64,000 bases of DNA, taken from positions 186,001 to 250,000 of the forward strand of contig PQKR01000003.1 of NCBI GenBank assembly GCA_002918705.1, given 5' to 3'. The notes under the pieces were generated by a model. That model saw only the letters and a list, made by a program, of their open reading frames with translations, ran no database searches and was not told the DNA's origin. Every line of letters begins with the position of its first letter. Within the stretch, counting starts at the first letter, position 1. This document shows, one piece after another, positions 47,000-55,698 of this stretch. The stretch comes from Escherichia sp. ESNIH1. GTDB lineage: Bacteria; Pseudomonadota; Gammaproteobacteria; Enterobacterales; Enterobacteriaceae. The position numbers and the translations under genes were made by a program.

Positions 47000-47968
47000 A
47001 TGACGATGCCAACCTCACAGTGTCCGTGGCGGATGCAGGTGCACCACATCCATCAAGAGACGCCGGATGTCTGGACGCTCTCCCTGCTGTGCCACGACTA
47101 CTATCCGTACCGTGCCGGGCAGTATGCGCTGGTCAGCATCGGCAACGCCGCCGATACCCTGCGCGCCTATACGCTCTCCTCCACGCCGGGAGTAAGCGAG
47201 TACATTACGCTGACCGTTCGCCGTCTTGACGACGGAGTCGGATCGCAGTGGCTGACGCGGGAGGTGAAGCGCGGGGACTATATCTGGCTCTCTGACGCGC
47301 AGGGGGAGTTTACCTGTGATGATAAGCCCACCGACCGGGTGCTGCTGCTGGCGGCAGGCTGCGGCGTCACGCCGATTATGTCGATGCGCCGCTGGCTGGC
47401 GAAACACCGTCCGCAGGCCGAGGTGCAGACTATCTTCAGCGTGCGCTCGCCGCAGGACGTCATCTTCGCCGACGAGTGGCGCGACTATCCGGTCACCCTG
47501 CTGGCAGAGCATAACGCCACGTTAGGGTTTATTCCCGGTCGTTTGACCGTCGAGCTGCTGCAGAGCGTGCCGGATCTCGCCTCGCGCACCGTGATGACCT
47601 GCGGCCCTGCCCCCTACATGGCGTGGGTGGAAAGTACGGTAAAATCGCTGGGCGTAACGCGCTTCTACAAAGAGCAGTTCTTTGTTCCGGCTGCGGCTGC
47701 GGCCAGCAGCGGGCTGAAGATCAGCGCCCTGCAGCTGGCGCGGGAGTTCTACGCGCCGGTCGGCACCACCCTGCTGGAGGCGATGGAGAGCAATAAGGTC
47801 CCGGTTAACGTGGCCTGTCGGGCGGGCGTGTGCGGCTGCTGTAAAACGAAGGTGATTTCCGGGGAGTATTCGGTGACCAGCACTATGACGCTGACGGACG
47901 CTGAGGTTGCAGAGGGCTACGTGCTGGCCTGCTCCTGCCAGCCGCAGAGTGATTTGGTGTTAGCGTAA
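47000..47968 (+). CDS. hcr: NADH oxidoreductase Hcr
   Basis: Reductase that passes electrons from NADH to Hcp through FAD and a [2Fe-2S] cluster. The 322-residue product has an N-terminal FAD-binding barrel (LRAYTLSSTPG), an NAD-binding domain (AAGCGVTPIMSMRRW; MTCGPAPYM) and a C-terminal plant-type ferredoxin domain with CRAGVCGCCKTKV and CSCQP. Three ATG codons cluster at the start. I prefer 47000, five bases after AAGGAGG and matching E. coli length; 46997 would add one Met. Operon with hcp. Confidence 0.96.
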   Translation: MTMPTSQCPWRMQVHHIHQETPDVWTLSLLCHDYYPYRAGQYALVSIGNAADTLRAYTLSSTPGVSEYITLTVRRLDDGVGSQWLTREVKRGDYIWLSDAQGEFTCDDKPTDRVLLLAAGCGVTPIMSMRRWLAKHRPQAEVQTIFSVRSPQDVIFADEWRDYPVTLLAEHNATLGFIPGRLTVELLQSVPDLASRTVMTCGPAPYMAWVESTVKSLGVTRFYKEQFFVPAAAAASSGLKISALQLAREFYAPVGTTLLEAMESNKVPVNVACRAGVCGCCKTKVISGEYSVTSTMTLTDAEVAEGYVLACSCQPQSDLVLA

Positions 47969-47975
47969 GAGAAAT

Positions 47976-48055
47976 GCCCGGCGGCGCTAACGCTTGCCGG
48001 GCCTACAAATTACATCGTGCCCATTGTAGACCGGGCAAACGCCGTGCCGCCCGGC
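47976..48055. repeat. REP pair (BIME) after hcr
   Basis: Two REP-type units in opposite orientation: GCCCGGCGGCGC...GGGCCTAC at 47976-48006 and GTAGACCGGGCAAACGC...GCCCGGC at 48026-48055, filling the gap between the convergent ends of hcr and the DoxX-family gene. Confidence 0.8.
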
Positions 48056-48066
48056 GTAGCGGTAGA

Positions 48067-48495
48067 TTACGAATACTTTGGCGCAACGGAGTAGCGTCCG
48101 GCCCCTAAAAAGGCCACCGCCAGCGCCGCAATAAAGAAGTAGACCATGCTCTCGATCGCCCAGGCACCGGTTTTATCCAGCTGCCCGGTGATATTCACCC
48201 CCACCATCATCCAGGCGACGATCATCGTAAAGGCCAGCACCAGCGCCGCCGGGCGGGTGAAGATGCCAAGAATGATCAGCACCGGTGCCACCACCTCCCC
48301 AACCAGCACGCCATAGGCGATAAAGCCAGGCAGCCCCTTCGCTACCAGCATGCCGCTAATGCCGTCCACGCCGTCAATCAGCTTGTGCAGGCCGTGAAAC
48401 AGCATCAGCCCGCCGACCGTCAGACGCAGTAAAAAACGGCCCGCATCTTCATGTGCACACATTCTATTAACCGCATTTAACATTGATTTAACCAT
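48067..48495 (-). CDS. DoxX-family membrane protein
   Basis: Small inner-membrane protein of the DoxX family; members are linked to quinone or thiol redox processes, but this one has no assigned role. The 142-residue product has four hydrophobic segments (around residues 22-40, 56-80, 84-102 and 114-132) and the family motif LRLTVGGLMLFHGLHKL near the first. It starts MVKSMLNAVN; a second Met at position 5 is possible. It is divergent from poxB across 152 bases and bounded on the other side by REP elements. E. coli K-12 has no gene here that I recall. Confidence 0.85.
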   Translation of the reverse strand: MVKSMLNAVNRMCAHEDAGRFLLRLTVGGLMLFHGLHKLIDGVDGISGMLVAKGLPGFIAYGVLVGEVVAPVLIILGIFTRPAALVLAFTMIVAWMMVGVNITGQLDKTGAWAIESMVYFFIAALAVAFLGAGRYSVAPKYS

Positions 48496-48647
48496 TTGAA
48501 ATGATTCCTGTTTTCATTACCCATAGGCAAAAATCATCTTACGTTTAGTTACCGAAAAGCCACAACAAATAAAGGGGCAACGGCGCTTCGTTTTCACTTT
48601 TTCATCTAAGCTTGTTACCAACATCACAAAATGGAGATGAGAGGAAG

Positions 48648-50366
48648 ATGAAACAAACCGTCGCCGCCTATATCGCAAAAACACTGGAGCAGGCCGGGGT
48701 AAAACGCATCTGGGGCGTTACCGGCGATTCATTGAACGGCCTGAGCGATAGCCTGAACAAGATGGGCACTATCGAATGGATGTCGACTCGTCATGAAGAG
48801 GTCGCCGCCTTTGCCGCTGGGGCAGAGGCGCAGCTCACGGGTGAGCTGGCGGTGTGCGCAGGCTCGTGCGGGCCAGGCAACCTGCACCTCATCAACGGCC
48901 TCTTTGACTGCCACCGCAACCACGTTCCGGTGGTGGCGATTGCGGCGCATATCCCCTCCAGCGAAATCGGCAGCGGCTACTTCCAGGAGACCCACCCGCA
49001 GGAGCTGTTCCGCGAATGCAGCCACTACTGCGAGCTGGTCTCCAGCCCGGAGCAGATCCCGCAGGTGTTAGCTATCGCTATGCGTAAGGCGATCCTCAAC
49101 CGCGGCGTGTCGGTGATCGTCCTGCCCGGCGACGTGGCGCTGAAGCCCGCGCCGGAGAGCGCCAGCAGCCACTGGTACAGCGCGCCGCGGCCGGTAGTGA
49201 CTCCTACCGAAACGGAGCTGCAGAAGCTCGCCCAGCTGCTGCGCTACTCCAGCAATATCGCCCTGATGTGCGGCAGCGGCTGTGCCGGCGCGCATGCCGA
49301 GCTGCTCGCCTTTGCAGAAAAGCTGAAAGCGCCGATTATCCACGCCATGCGCGGCAAGGAGCACGTGGAGTATGACAACCCCTACGACGTCGGCATGACC
49401 GGACTGATCGGCTTATCATCCGGTTTCCATGCCATGATGAACGCCGACACGGTGATATTGCTCGGTACCCAGTTCCCCTACCGGGCCTTCTACCCTACCG
49501 ATGCCAAAATTATCCAGATCGATATCAACCCGGCCAGCATTGGGGCGCACAGCAAAGTCGATATGGCGCTGGTAGGCGATATCAAAGCGACGCTGGCTGC
49601 CCTGCTGCCGCATCTGGAGGAGAAAACCGACCGTCGTTTCCTCGATAAAGCGCTGGAGGACTACCGCGACGCCCGTAAGGGGCTGGATGACCTGGCGAAG
49701 CCCAGCAGCAAAGTGATCCACCCGCAGTATCTGGCCCAGCGGATCAGCGACTTTGCCGATGACGACGCTATCTTCACCTGCGACGTGGGGACGCCAACGG
49801 TATGGGCCGCACGCTATCTGAAGATGAACGGCAAGCGCCGCCTGCTTGGTTCGTTTAACCACGGCTCAATGGCCAACGCCATGCCGCAGGCGCTGGGGGC
49901 GCAGGCGACGCATCCACATCGCCAGGTGGTGGCAATGTGCGGCGACGGCGGCTTCAGCATGCTGATGGGCGATTTTCTCTCGCTGGCGCAGATGAATCTG
50001 CCGGTAAAAATCATCGTCTTTAACAACAGCGTGCTGGGCTTTGTGGCGATGGAGATGAAGGCCGGAGGCTACCTGACGGACGGTACCGATCTGCATGAGA
50101 CCAACTTTGCCCGCATCGCAGAGGCCTGCGGCATTACCGGCATCCGCGTCGAGAAGTCTGCCGACGTCGACAACGCCCTGCAGCGTGCGTTTGCCACCGA
50201 GGGGCCGGTGCTGGTAGACGTGACGGTGGCAAAAGAGGAGCTCTCTATTCCGCCGCAGATCAAGCTTGAGCAGGCCAAAGGCTTCAGCCTCTATATGCTG
50301 CGCGCCATCATCAACGGTCGCGGCGATGAGGTCGTGGAACTGGCGAAAACCAACTGGCTCAGGTAA
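48648..50366 (+). CDS. poxB: Pyruvate oxidase (pyruvate:ubiquinone oxidoreductase)
   Basis: Peripheral membrane flavoenzyme that decarboxylates pyruvate to acetate and CO2 and passes electrons to ubiquinone, active mainly in stationary phase. The 572-residue product has the thiamine diphosphate fold with [15 protein letters not shown], the ThDP/Mg motif [12 protein letters not shown]...VFNNS, a central FAD domain, and the C-terminal amphipathic lipid-binding tail. I chose the ATG at 48648 after GAGAGGAAG; the upstream extension is leader. In E. coli it is sigma-S dependent. Confidence 0.97.
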   Translation: MKQTVAAYIAKTLEQAGVKRIWGVTGDSLNGLSDSLNKMGTIEWMSTRHEEVAAFAAGAEAQLTGELAVCAGSCGPGNLHLINGLFDCHRNHVPVVAIAAHIPSSEIGSGYFQETHPQELFRECSHYCELVSSPEQIPQVLAIAMRKAILNRGVSVIVLPGDVALKPAPESASSHWYSAPRPVVTPTETELQKLAQLLRYSSNIALMCGSGCAGAHAELLAFAEKLKAPIIHAMRGKEHVEYDNPYDVGMTGLIGLSSGFHAMMNADTVILLGTQFPYRAFYPTDAKIIQIDINPASIGAHSKVDMALVGDIKATLAALLPHLEEKTDRRFLDKALEDYRDARKGLDDLAKPSSKVIHPQYLAQRISDFADDDAIFTCDVGTPTVWAARYLKMNGKRRLLGSFNHGSMANAMPQALGAQATHPHRQVVAMCGDGGFSMLMGDFLSLAQMNLPVKIIVFNNSVLGFVAMEMKAGGYLTDGTDLHETNFARIAEACGITGIRVEKSADVDNALQRAFATEGPVLVDVTVAKEELSIPPQIKLEQAKGFSLYMLRAIINGRGDEVVELAKTNWLR

Positions 50367-50404
50367 AACTGAGGGCACGATCCTGAAGATGATAAGGAAG
50401 TGCC

Positions 50405-51406
50405 GTGATTGATTTACGTAGTGATACCGTTACCCGTCCGAGCCGCGCCATGCTGGAAGCGATGATGGCCGCCCCGGTCGGGGACGACGTGTATGGTGAC
50501 GATCCCACCGTTAATGAACTGCAGCGCTACGCCGCTGAGCTCTCCGGCAAAGAGGCGGCGCTGTTCCTGCCTACCGGTACCCAGGCCAACCTGGTGGCGC
50601 TGCTTAGCCACTGCGAGCGCGGCGAGGAGTATATCGTTGGTCAGGGGGCGCATAACTATCTCTACGAGGCCGGCGGCGCCGCGGTGCTGGGCAGCATTCA
50701 GCCTCAGCCCATCGATGCCAGCCCGGACGGCTCGCTGCCGCTGGATAAAGTGGCAGCGAAGATCAAACCGGACGATATCCACTTCGCCCGTACCCGCCTG
50801 CTGAGCTTAGAGAACACCCATAACGGCAAGGTGCTGCCCCGCGAGTACCTTAAAGAGGCGTGGCACTTTACCCGTGAGAAGGGGCTGGCGCTGCACGTCG
50901 ACGGCGCGCGCATCTTTAACGCGGTGGTCGAATATGGCTGTCCGTTAAAAGAGATTACTCAGTACTGCGATACTTTCACCATCTGCCTCTCAAAAGGTCT
51001 CGGCACGCCGGTTGGCTCGCTGCTGGTAGGCAGCCATGAGTACATCAGGCGCGCTAACCGTTGGCGCAAGATGACCGGCGGCGGCATGCGCCAGGCGGGG
51101 ATCCTGGCGGCGGCAGGTCTCTATGCGCTGAAAAACAACGTTGAGCGTCTGAAAGAGGATCACAGCAACGCCGCATGGCTGGCCGCCCAGCTGCGAGAGA
51201 TTGGCGCCGACGTGATGCGTCACGATACCAATATGCTCTTTGTCCGCGTAGGCGAGGAGAATGCCGCCGCCCTCGGCGAGTTTATGCAGGCGCGTGGCGT
51301 GCTGCTTAACGCCTCACCCATCACCCGCATCGTTACCCATCTTGACGTTAGCCGCGCGCAGCTGGAAGCGCTGGTTACCCACTGGCAGGCGTTCCTGAAA
51401 CGTTAA
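50405..51406 (+). CDS. ltaE: Low-specificity L-threonine aldolase
   Basis: PLP-dependent enzyme that cleaves L-threonine and L-allo-threonine to glycine and acetaldehyde. The 333-residue product begins [20 protein letters not shown] and has the PLP lysine in [14 protein letters not shown] (about residue 197), [10 protein letters not shown] and the conserved C-terminal region. It is downstream of poxB with a gap of 38 bases, so readthrough co-expression is likely. In E. coli ybjT follows; here it is absent. Confidence 0.97.
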   Translation: MIDLRSDTVTRPSRAMLEAMMAAPVGDDVYGDDPTVNELQRYAAELSGKEAALFLPTGTQANLVALLSHCERGEEYIVGQGAHNYLYEAGGAAVLGSIQPQPIDASPDGSLPLDKVAAKIKPDDIHFARTRLLSLENTHNGKVLPREYLKEAWHFTREKGLALHVDGARIFNAVVEYGCPLKEITQYCDTFTICLSKGLGTPVGSLLVGSHEYIRRANRWRKMTGGGMRQAGILAAAGLYALKNNVERLKEDHSNAAWLAAQLREIGADVMRHDTNMLFVRVGEENAAALGEFMQARGVLLNASPITRIVTHLDVSRAQLEALVTHWQAFLKR

Positions 51407-51421
51407 GGGTATAGAATATTT

Positions 51422-51456
51422 GACAGATAAAGTCTGAAATTGGGCTTTTATCTGTC
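51422..51456. other. 10-bp-stem hairpin between ltaE and ybjS
   Basis: GACAGATAAA (51422-51431) and TTTATCTGTC (51447-51456) form a perfect 10-bp stem with a 15-base loop, 16 bases after the ltaE stop. No T tract follows, so it is not a standard terminator. Confidence 0.7.
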
Positions 51457-51528
51457 ATCTTTCCATTGCATAGCGGCGTAATTCACGGAAGAATGCGCAC
51501 GAAATTCTTTTCAACACAGTGGATTGCT

Positions 51529-52542
51529 ATGAAGGTTCTGGTCACCGGCGCAACCAGCGGTTTAGGCCGCAACGCAGTTGAGTATCTGCGTCAGAGAGGC
51601 GTGAGCGTCAGAGCAAGCGGTCGCAATGAGGCGATGGGCAAGCTGCTGCAAAAGATGGGCGCGGAGTTCGTCCAGGCCGATCTGACCGAGCTGGTCTCGT
51701 CGCAGGCAAAGGTGATGCTGGCCGGCGTCGATACGCTCTGGCACTGCTCGAGCTTTACCTCCCCCTGGGGCACCCAGGAGGCGTTCGACCTCGCCAACGT
51801 GCGGGCGACCCGCCGTCTCGGGGAGTGGGCCGTGGCCTGGGGCGTACGGAACTTTATCCACGTCTCCTCGCCGTCGCTCTATTTCGACTATCACCACCAT
51901 CATGATATCGACGAGACCTTCCGTCCGGCACGGTTTGCCAACGAGTTTGCCCGCAGCAAAGCCGCTGCCGAAGAGGTGATCCAGCTGCTGGCTCAGGCTA
52001 ACCCTAACACCCGCTTTACCATTCTGCGCCCGCAGAGCCTGTTTGGTCCGCACGATAAGGTGTTTATTCCCCGGCTGGCGCAGATGATGCATCACTACCG
52101 CAGCGTGCTGCTGCCGCGCGGCGGCGATGCCTTGGTAGATATGACCTATTTCGAAAATGCGGTCCATGCTATGTGGCTTGCCAGCCAGGAAACATGTGAC
52201 AATCTGCCTTCCGGGCGCGCCTACAACATCACCAACGGCGAGCGCCGCACGCTGCGCAGCATTGTCCAGCGGCTGATCGACGAGCTGGAGATCCACTGCC
52301 GCATCCGCTCGGTGCCCTATCCGATGCTGGATATCATCGCCCGTAGCCTGGAGCGCTTCGGTGACAAGCGGGCCAAAGAGCCCGCCCTGACCCACTATGG
52401 CGTATCGAAGCTAAATTTTGATTTTACTCTTGATACCCGCCGCGCCCGCGAGGAGTTGGGCTACGCCCCTCTGGTCACTCTCGATGAGGGGATCCGGCGC
52501 ACCGCCCTGTGGCTAAAGGATCACGGCAAGCTGCACCGCTAA
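51529..52542 (+). CDS. ybjS: NAD(P)-dependent epimerase/dehydratase YbjS
   Basis: Extended short-chain dehydrogenase-type protein, probably a nucleotide-sugar or steroid-type epimerase; no confirmed substrate. The 337-residue product starts [20 protein letters not shown], with the Rossmann GxxGxxG motif at the N terminus, SSPSLYFDY around the catalytic Ser/Tyr region and [15 protein letters not shown] chose the ATG at 51529 by E. coli length; frame upstream is leader. The neighbouring ybjT of E. coli is missing. Confidence 0.93.
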   Translation: MKVLVTGATSGLGRNAVEYLRQRGVSVRASGRNEAMGKLLQKMGAEFVQADLTELVSSQAKVMLAGVDTLWHCSSFTSPWGTQEAFDLANVRATRRLGEWAVAWGVRNFIHVSSPSLYFDYHHHHDIDETFRPARFANEFARSKAAAEEVIQLLAQANPNTRFTILRPQSLFGPHDKVFIPRLAQMMHHYRSVLLPRGGDALVDMTYFENAVHAMWLASQETCDNLPSGRAYNITNGERRTLRSIVQRLIDELEIHCRIRSVPYPMLDIIARSLERFGDKRAKEPALTHYGVSKLNFDFTLDTRRAREELGYAPLVTLDEGIRRTALWLKDHGKLHR

Positions 52543-52637
52543 CTACGTTTTTTATAGCCAGTGTCAGTCAACCTTTGAGACTTCCTGCGCGCCTGGTGCT
52601 GATACCTTCAGTTTATTTTACATAAACAGGAGGCATC

Positions 52638-54695
52638 ATGAGTACAGCAGCAGCATTACCTTCTCCCTCACTCCCTCAGATGAGCGATGATGGCTATATC
52701 AATGAAGTCGAGCTTTTATCCTCCGGCGGCGTTGACGTGATGGTCAACCGCTACAGCGACGCTGCGGTGGGGGACTACCTTTGCCTTTTCTGGGATGGTG
52801 AAGCCATCAGCACGCTATGGCTGACTGAAGAGAATATCGACACGGCGTTTCCGTGGCAGGTTACCGTTCCAGAAGATCTGGTTCCGGACGGGAGCCACAG
52901 CGTCTGGTATACCTCAACCGACACCTATCAGAATATTGCCGCCTCTGGCATGGCTACAGCCATCGTCGATCGCAGCCATACCGGCTCGCTGCCACCGCCG
53001 GTGTTCATTGATGCCGTTGATGGCGTCATCACCTACAGCTCTGTGATGCTCAACAGTGGGACGTATGTCGAGGTACCGGGTAATGCCCTTGCCGTTGGCG
53101 ATACGGTTACCCTCTACTGGGTTGGCTTTGACGAAACGGGCGTGACCGTGCCAGCCAGCGTCACCAGCGTGACGCATACCGTTACCAGCGCTGACCTGCA
53201 AGGATTCAACGTCCTCATCGCCCCCTCCTACATTATGCCGATTGGCGAAGGCAGCGCCCAGGCGTGGTACTCGGTAACCAGCGCCTCCGGCAACGTACAG
53301 AACTCCGACAGCGCGGTGGTCAATATCGATATGGCCCCTTCCGGGCTCTACCCGGCGCCGCTCTTCCCGGCAGGCGGGGATGGCTGGCTCGACTGCGCCG
53401 AGAGCAGCGAGGGCGTTGATATTACGGTGCCAGCCAGCAGCAGCTTTGTGGTTAACAGCGTGGTCACTCTCTACTGGCAGGGCTATTCCCGCGAGGGAGC
53501 CGCCATTGCCAACGCTTACGACGTTATCGCGCATGTTATCGCCGCGGCTGACATTACCGATGGCTTTACCGTTACGGTACCGCCTGCCTACGTCACGCCA
53601 ATAGGCATTGGTTATGCCCAGGCCTGGTACCAGGTCGCCTCGCCTTCGCTGCCGGGCATATCAGAGCTCGCGCAGGTTAACGTCGATACTGAGCACTGCT
53701 CTCTGCTGCCTGCCCCCGAGTTCCCCGCGGCGGCGGATGGCGTGATTGACGGTGACGAAATTAGTGCTGATGACGGTACGGAGATGACCGTCTCCTATCC
53801 CGGCATGGTCGCAGGCGATACGGTGACGGCATTCTGGTTCGGCTATGTCTCCTCCCCTGACGAACCGGTAGTGGGTACCAGCTGGACCGAAACCCGTACA
53901 CTCGTCGCCAGTGAGGCTGAGGCGCAGCAGGCAGTATTTCATATTCCCGCCGCGTATATCACACCGGTTGGCGTAGGCTACGGTGAGGGGCGCTATCAGG
54001 TGCTTTTCAACAACGAAGCGGGAATTGCTTCCTCTGCAACCACCGACGTAAAAATTGATACCACATCAGCAGCGGGTCTTTCGATGATCTGCAGCACCGG
54101 GGCGCCACTTTATAGCCCTTATATCGCCGTTCGCCCGCTAAACTCAGTCACCCTGCAAGGCCCAGCAGGGGCAGATGTCCAGCTCTCCGTATCCGGGGCA
54201 TCCGGAGCGTATTTCAACGCTAACGATGCGCAGACCCTGGCGGTTCGCCTGGATGATACGGGATTTGGTTTTGCTCAGGTCTACTCTTACGAAACGGGGA
54301 ACGTCCCGGTCAGCGCTTACGTGATTAGTGACCCACAGATGAGTGTGCGAGCCAGTATGACCTTTACCTGGTGGCTTGACGGCCAGGGGGAGCTGCAATA
54401 TTACGGTGTGTCAACCGGTGCGGCAGCGGATGGTAAAAGCCTGTGTAGCGTTTATCTGGTGACCAGTGAAACCTGTACGGCGACATGGGCAGAGTTATCT
54501 CTGACCAATAGTAATAGTGCAGTAATCACCAACAGTGGAAGAGAGACGGCGTTAATTAACGTCAGCGGCACGCATGCAGGCGGTTTTTATTTAACGGATA
54601 GCATAGCGGAAACCGTCGATTTTACGCTTTCGCTGGTGAGCGTCTCTGGCGCTTATATTATCAGCAGTCTGGTATTCAGCTCTTTTATTCGCTAA
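52638..54695 (+). CDS. Hypothetical protein with four repeated beta-rich domains
   Basis: Unrecognised 685-residue protein; no function assigned. It begins after CAGGAGGCATC (strong ribosome-binding site) with MSTAAALPSPSLPQMSDDGY and has no hydrophobic signal peptide. Four repeats follow at about residues 7-113, 118-233, 238-351 and 356-475, each ending in a V-x-V/I-D strand and containing a G-D-x-V-x-L-x-W strand and a Y/W-Y-x-V strand (Ig-like appearance). The C-terminal part (480-685) is a different, Thr/Ser-rich beta domain. Cysteines are few (49, 253, 354, 485, 603, 612). It is convergent with a smaller gene built from the same domain and near an inverse autotransporter that ends in it, so a surface or adhesin-related role is inferred. 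Confidence 0.85.
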   Translation: MSTAAALPSPSLPQMSDDGYINEVELLSSGGVDVMVNRYSDAAVGDYLCLFWDGEAISTLWLTEENIDTAFPWQVTVPEDLVPDGSHSVWYTSTDTYQNIAASGMATAIVDRSHTGSLPPPVFIDAVDGVITYSSVMLNSGTYVEVPGNALAVGDTVTLYWVGFDETGVTVPASVTSVTHTVTSADLQGFNVLIAPSYIMPIGEGSAQAWYSVTSASGNVQNSDSAVVNIDMAPSGLYPAPLFPAGGDGWLDCAESSEGVDITVPASSSFVVNSVVTLYWQGYSREGAAIANAYDVIAHVIAAADITDGFTVTVPPAYVTPIGIGYAQAWYQVASPSLPGISELAQVNVDTEHCSLLPAPEFPAAADGVIDGDEISADDGTEMTVSYPGMVAGDTVTAFWFGYVSSPDEPVVGTSWTETRTLVASEAEAQQAVFHIPAAYITPVGVGYGEGRYQVLFNNEAGIASSATTDVKIDTTSAAGLSMICSTGAPLYSPYIAVRPLNSVTLQGPAGADVQLSVSGASGAYFNANDAQTLAVRLDDTGFGFAQVYSYETGNVPVSAYVISDPQMSVRASMTFTWWLDGQGELQYYGVSTGAAADGKSLCSVYLVTSETCTATWAELSLTNSNSAVITNSGRETALINVSGTHAGGFYLTDSIAETVDFTLSLVSVSGAYIISSLVFSSFIR

Positions 54696-54703
54696 GAAAC
54701 AGA

Positions 54704-54730
54704 AACCACCTTTCGCGAGGTGGTTTTATT
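54704..54730 (+). terminator. Terminator of the 685-residue protein gene
   Basis: AACCACC / GGTGGTT stem (7 bp, loop TTTCGCGA) with TTTTATT, ten bases past the stop codon. Confidence 0.75.
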
Positions 54731-54738
54731 CAGTTATA

Positions 54739-54766
54739 AAAAAGGCTTCCCGAAGGAAGCCTTTTT
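54739..54766. terminator. Bidirectional terminator between the converging hypothetical genes
   Basis: AAAGGCTTCC / GGAAGCCTTT stem (10 bp, 4-base loop) flanked by A and T tracts, ten bases from the stop of the 245-residue gene; it can stop transcription from both sides. Confidence 0.88.
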
Positions 54767-54776
54767 AGCAGAGCTA

Positions 54777-55514
54777 TTATTTCGCGCCCGGCGGGACCAC
54801 GTCAACAATAGTCTGGAAGGTTTCTGATGTTTCATTAGCAGAACCATCAGCCGGTGCTACGGTATACCAGAAGAGGGCATAAGCGTCCTCACCGATCTGC
54901 TGCATATCTGCCAGAGTGATCAGGTTAGTTTTAACGGTGCCAGCCAGCGCATCTGCTGCCGTCACGGTGTAAGGATACTCAATATCAGCTTTCTCTATAT
55001 TAGCCTCGTTGTCATAGCCCTTCATGATCAGGGTAATGGCATCACCGGCGGCCATCGGCGTATAGGTGATATCTACTTCAACGCCGTCTGATGCCGCATC
55101 GTAGTTAATATAACCCGGGGCGGCATCTGGAACGACCGGAGCAGGCAGCGTTGCGACGGGCTCGCCGGTAGCGATGATCAGAGGAAGGTGATCGGACTCG
55201 ATGTGATTTTGATAATGGTCGGTGACGACATAGTAGACATCATAATTGCCATCTGCATGGTAAACAGGCGGGAAGTCGTTAAGTACATCAATTTCCAGCG
55301 GCAGTTCAGCAATATTGCTGATAGCATACTGCTGCTGATAATCGCCCCAGTGAACCATGACCAGATCGCCATTTTCTGCATCCTCATAGTGAGGAATGGT
55401 CAATACCAAGCCGGATGTAATATCATATTGGTCAATAGTGTAATTGTCTTCAGACGTGGCATTCAGAACGCTAGGGGCTGCCGGGGCAGCGCCGAGTTTA
55501 GATTTAGTAGTCAT
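54777..55514 (-). CDS. Hypothetical two-domain protein, same domain family as neighbours
   Basis: Unrecognised 245-residue acidic protein without cysteines and without a signal peptide (MTTKSKLGAAPAAPSVLNAT). Domain 1 is about residues 12-117 and domain 2 about 122-240. Domain 1 resembles the first repeat of the 685-residue neighbour: its 88-103 (DGNYDVYYVVTDHYQN) matches that protein's 84-99 at nine of sixteen positions. Domain 2 resembles the neighbour's later repeats and the C-terminal domain of the autotransporter (NYD then MAAGD, 15-16 residues apart in both). A GAGGT lies upstream of the start. It is downstream of the autotransporter gene on the same strand, but a strong terminator separates them. 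Function unknown; a partner or derivative of the adhesin is inferred. Confidence 0.85.
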   Translation of the reverse strand: MTTKSKLGAAPAAPSVLNATSEDNYTIDQYDITSGLVLTIPHYEDAENGDLVMVHWGDYQQQYAISNIAELPLEIDVLNDFPPVYHADGNYDVYYVVTDHYQNHIESDHLPLIIATGEPVATLPAPVVPDAAPGYINYDAASDGVEVDITYTPMAAGDAITLIMKGYDNEANIEKADIEYPYTVTAADALAGTVKTNLITLADMQQIGEDAYALFWYTVAPADGSANETSETFQTIVDVVPPGAK

Positions 55515-55650
55515 GTTTAATACCTCATAGAGTTAACAGGTTTGTCTTATCGACAGGAATAGCGTACGCCTGGTGGAATGAGGTAACTGTTCAATATTGA
55601 GTGAAGGCAATGGCAATGTTTGCTCATTGTTAATAGATGCTTATCTATCT

Positions 55651-55680
55651 AAAAAAATATCCCCGCCAGGCGGGGATATC
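55651..55680 (-). terminator. Strong intrinsic terminator after the inverse autotransporter gene
   Basis: On the minus strand ATATCCCCGCC and GGCGGGGATAT form a perfect 11-bp inverted repeat with a single central base (effective loop of a few bases), followed by a run of seven T. Confidence 0.9.
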
Positions 55681-55698
55681 TATTAAGTAAGCTCTTTT

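Noticed and set aside
45577-47049. 490-codon open frame antisense to hcp
   Set aside because: Overlaps hcp and the hcr start; no supporting signals.
51420-51456. Promoter with TTGACA -35 in front of ybjS
   Set aside because: No acceptable -10 at 16-18 bases; the TTGACA overlaps the start of the hairpin stem.
52638-54695. RTX-type or type I secreted toxin
   Set aside because: No GGxGxDxxx nonapeptide repeats, and no type I secretion genes are adjacent.
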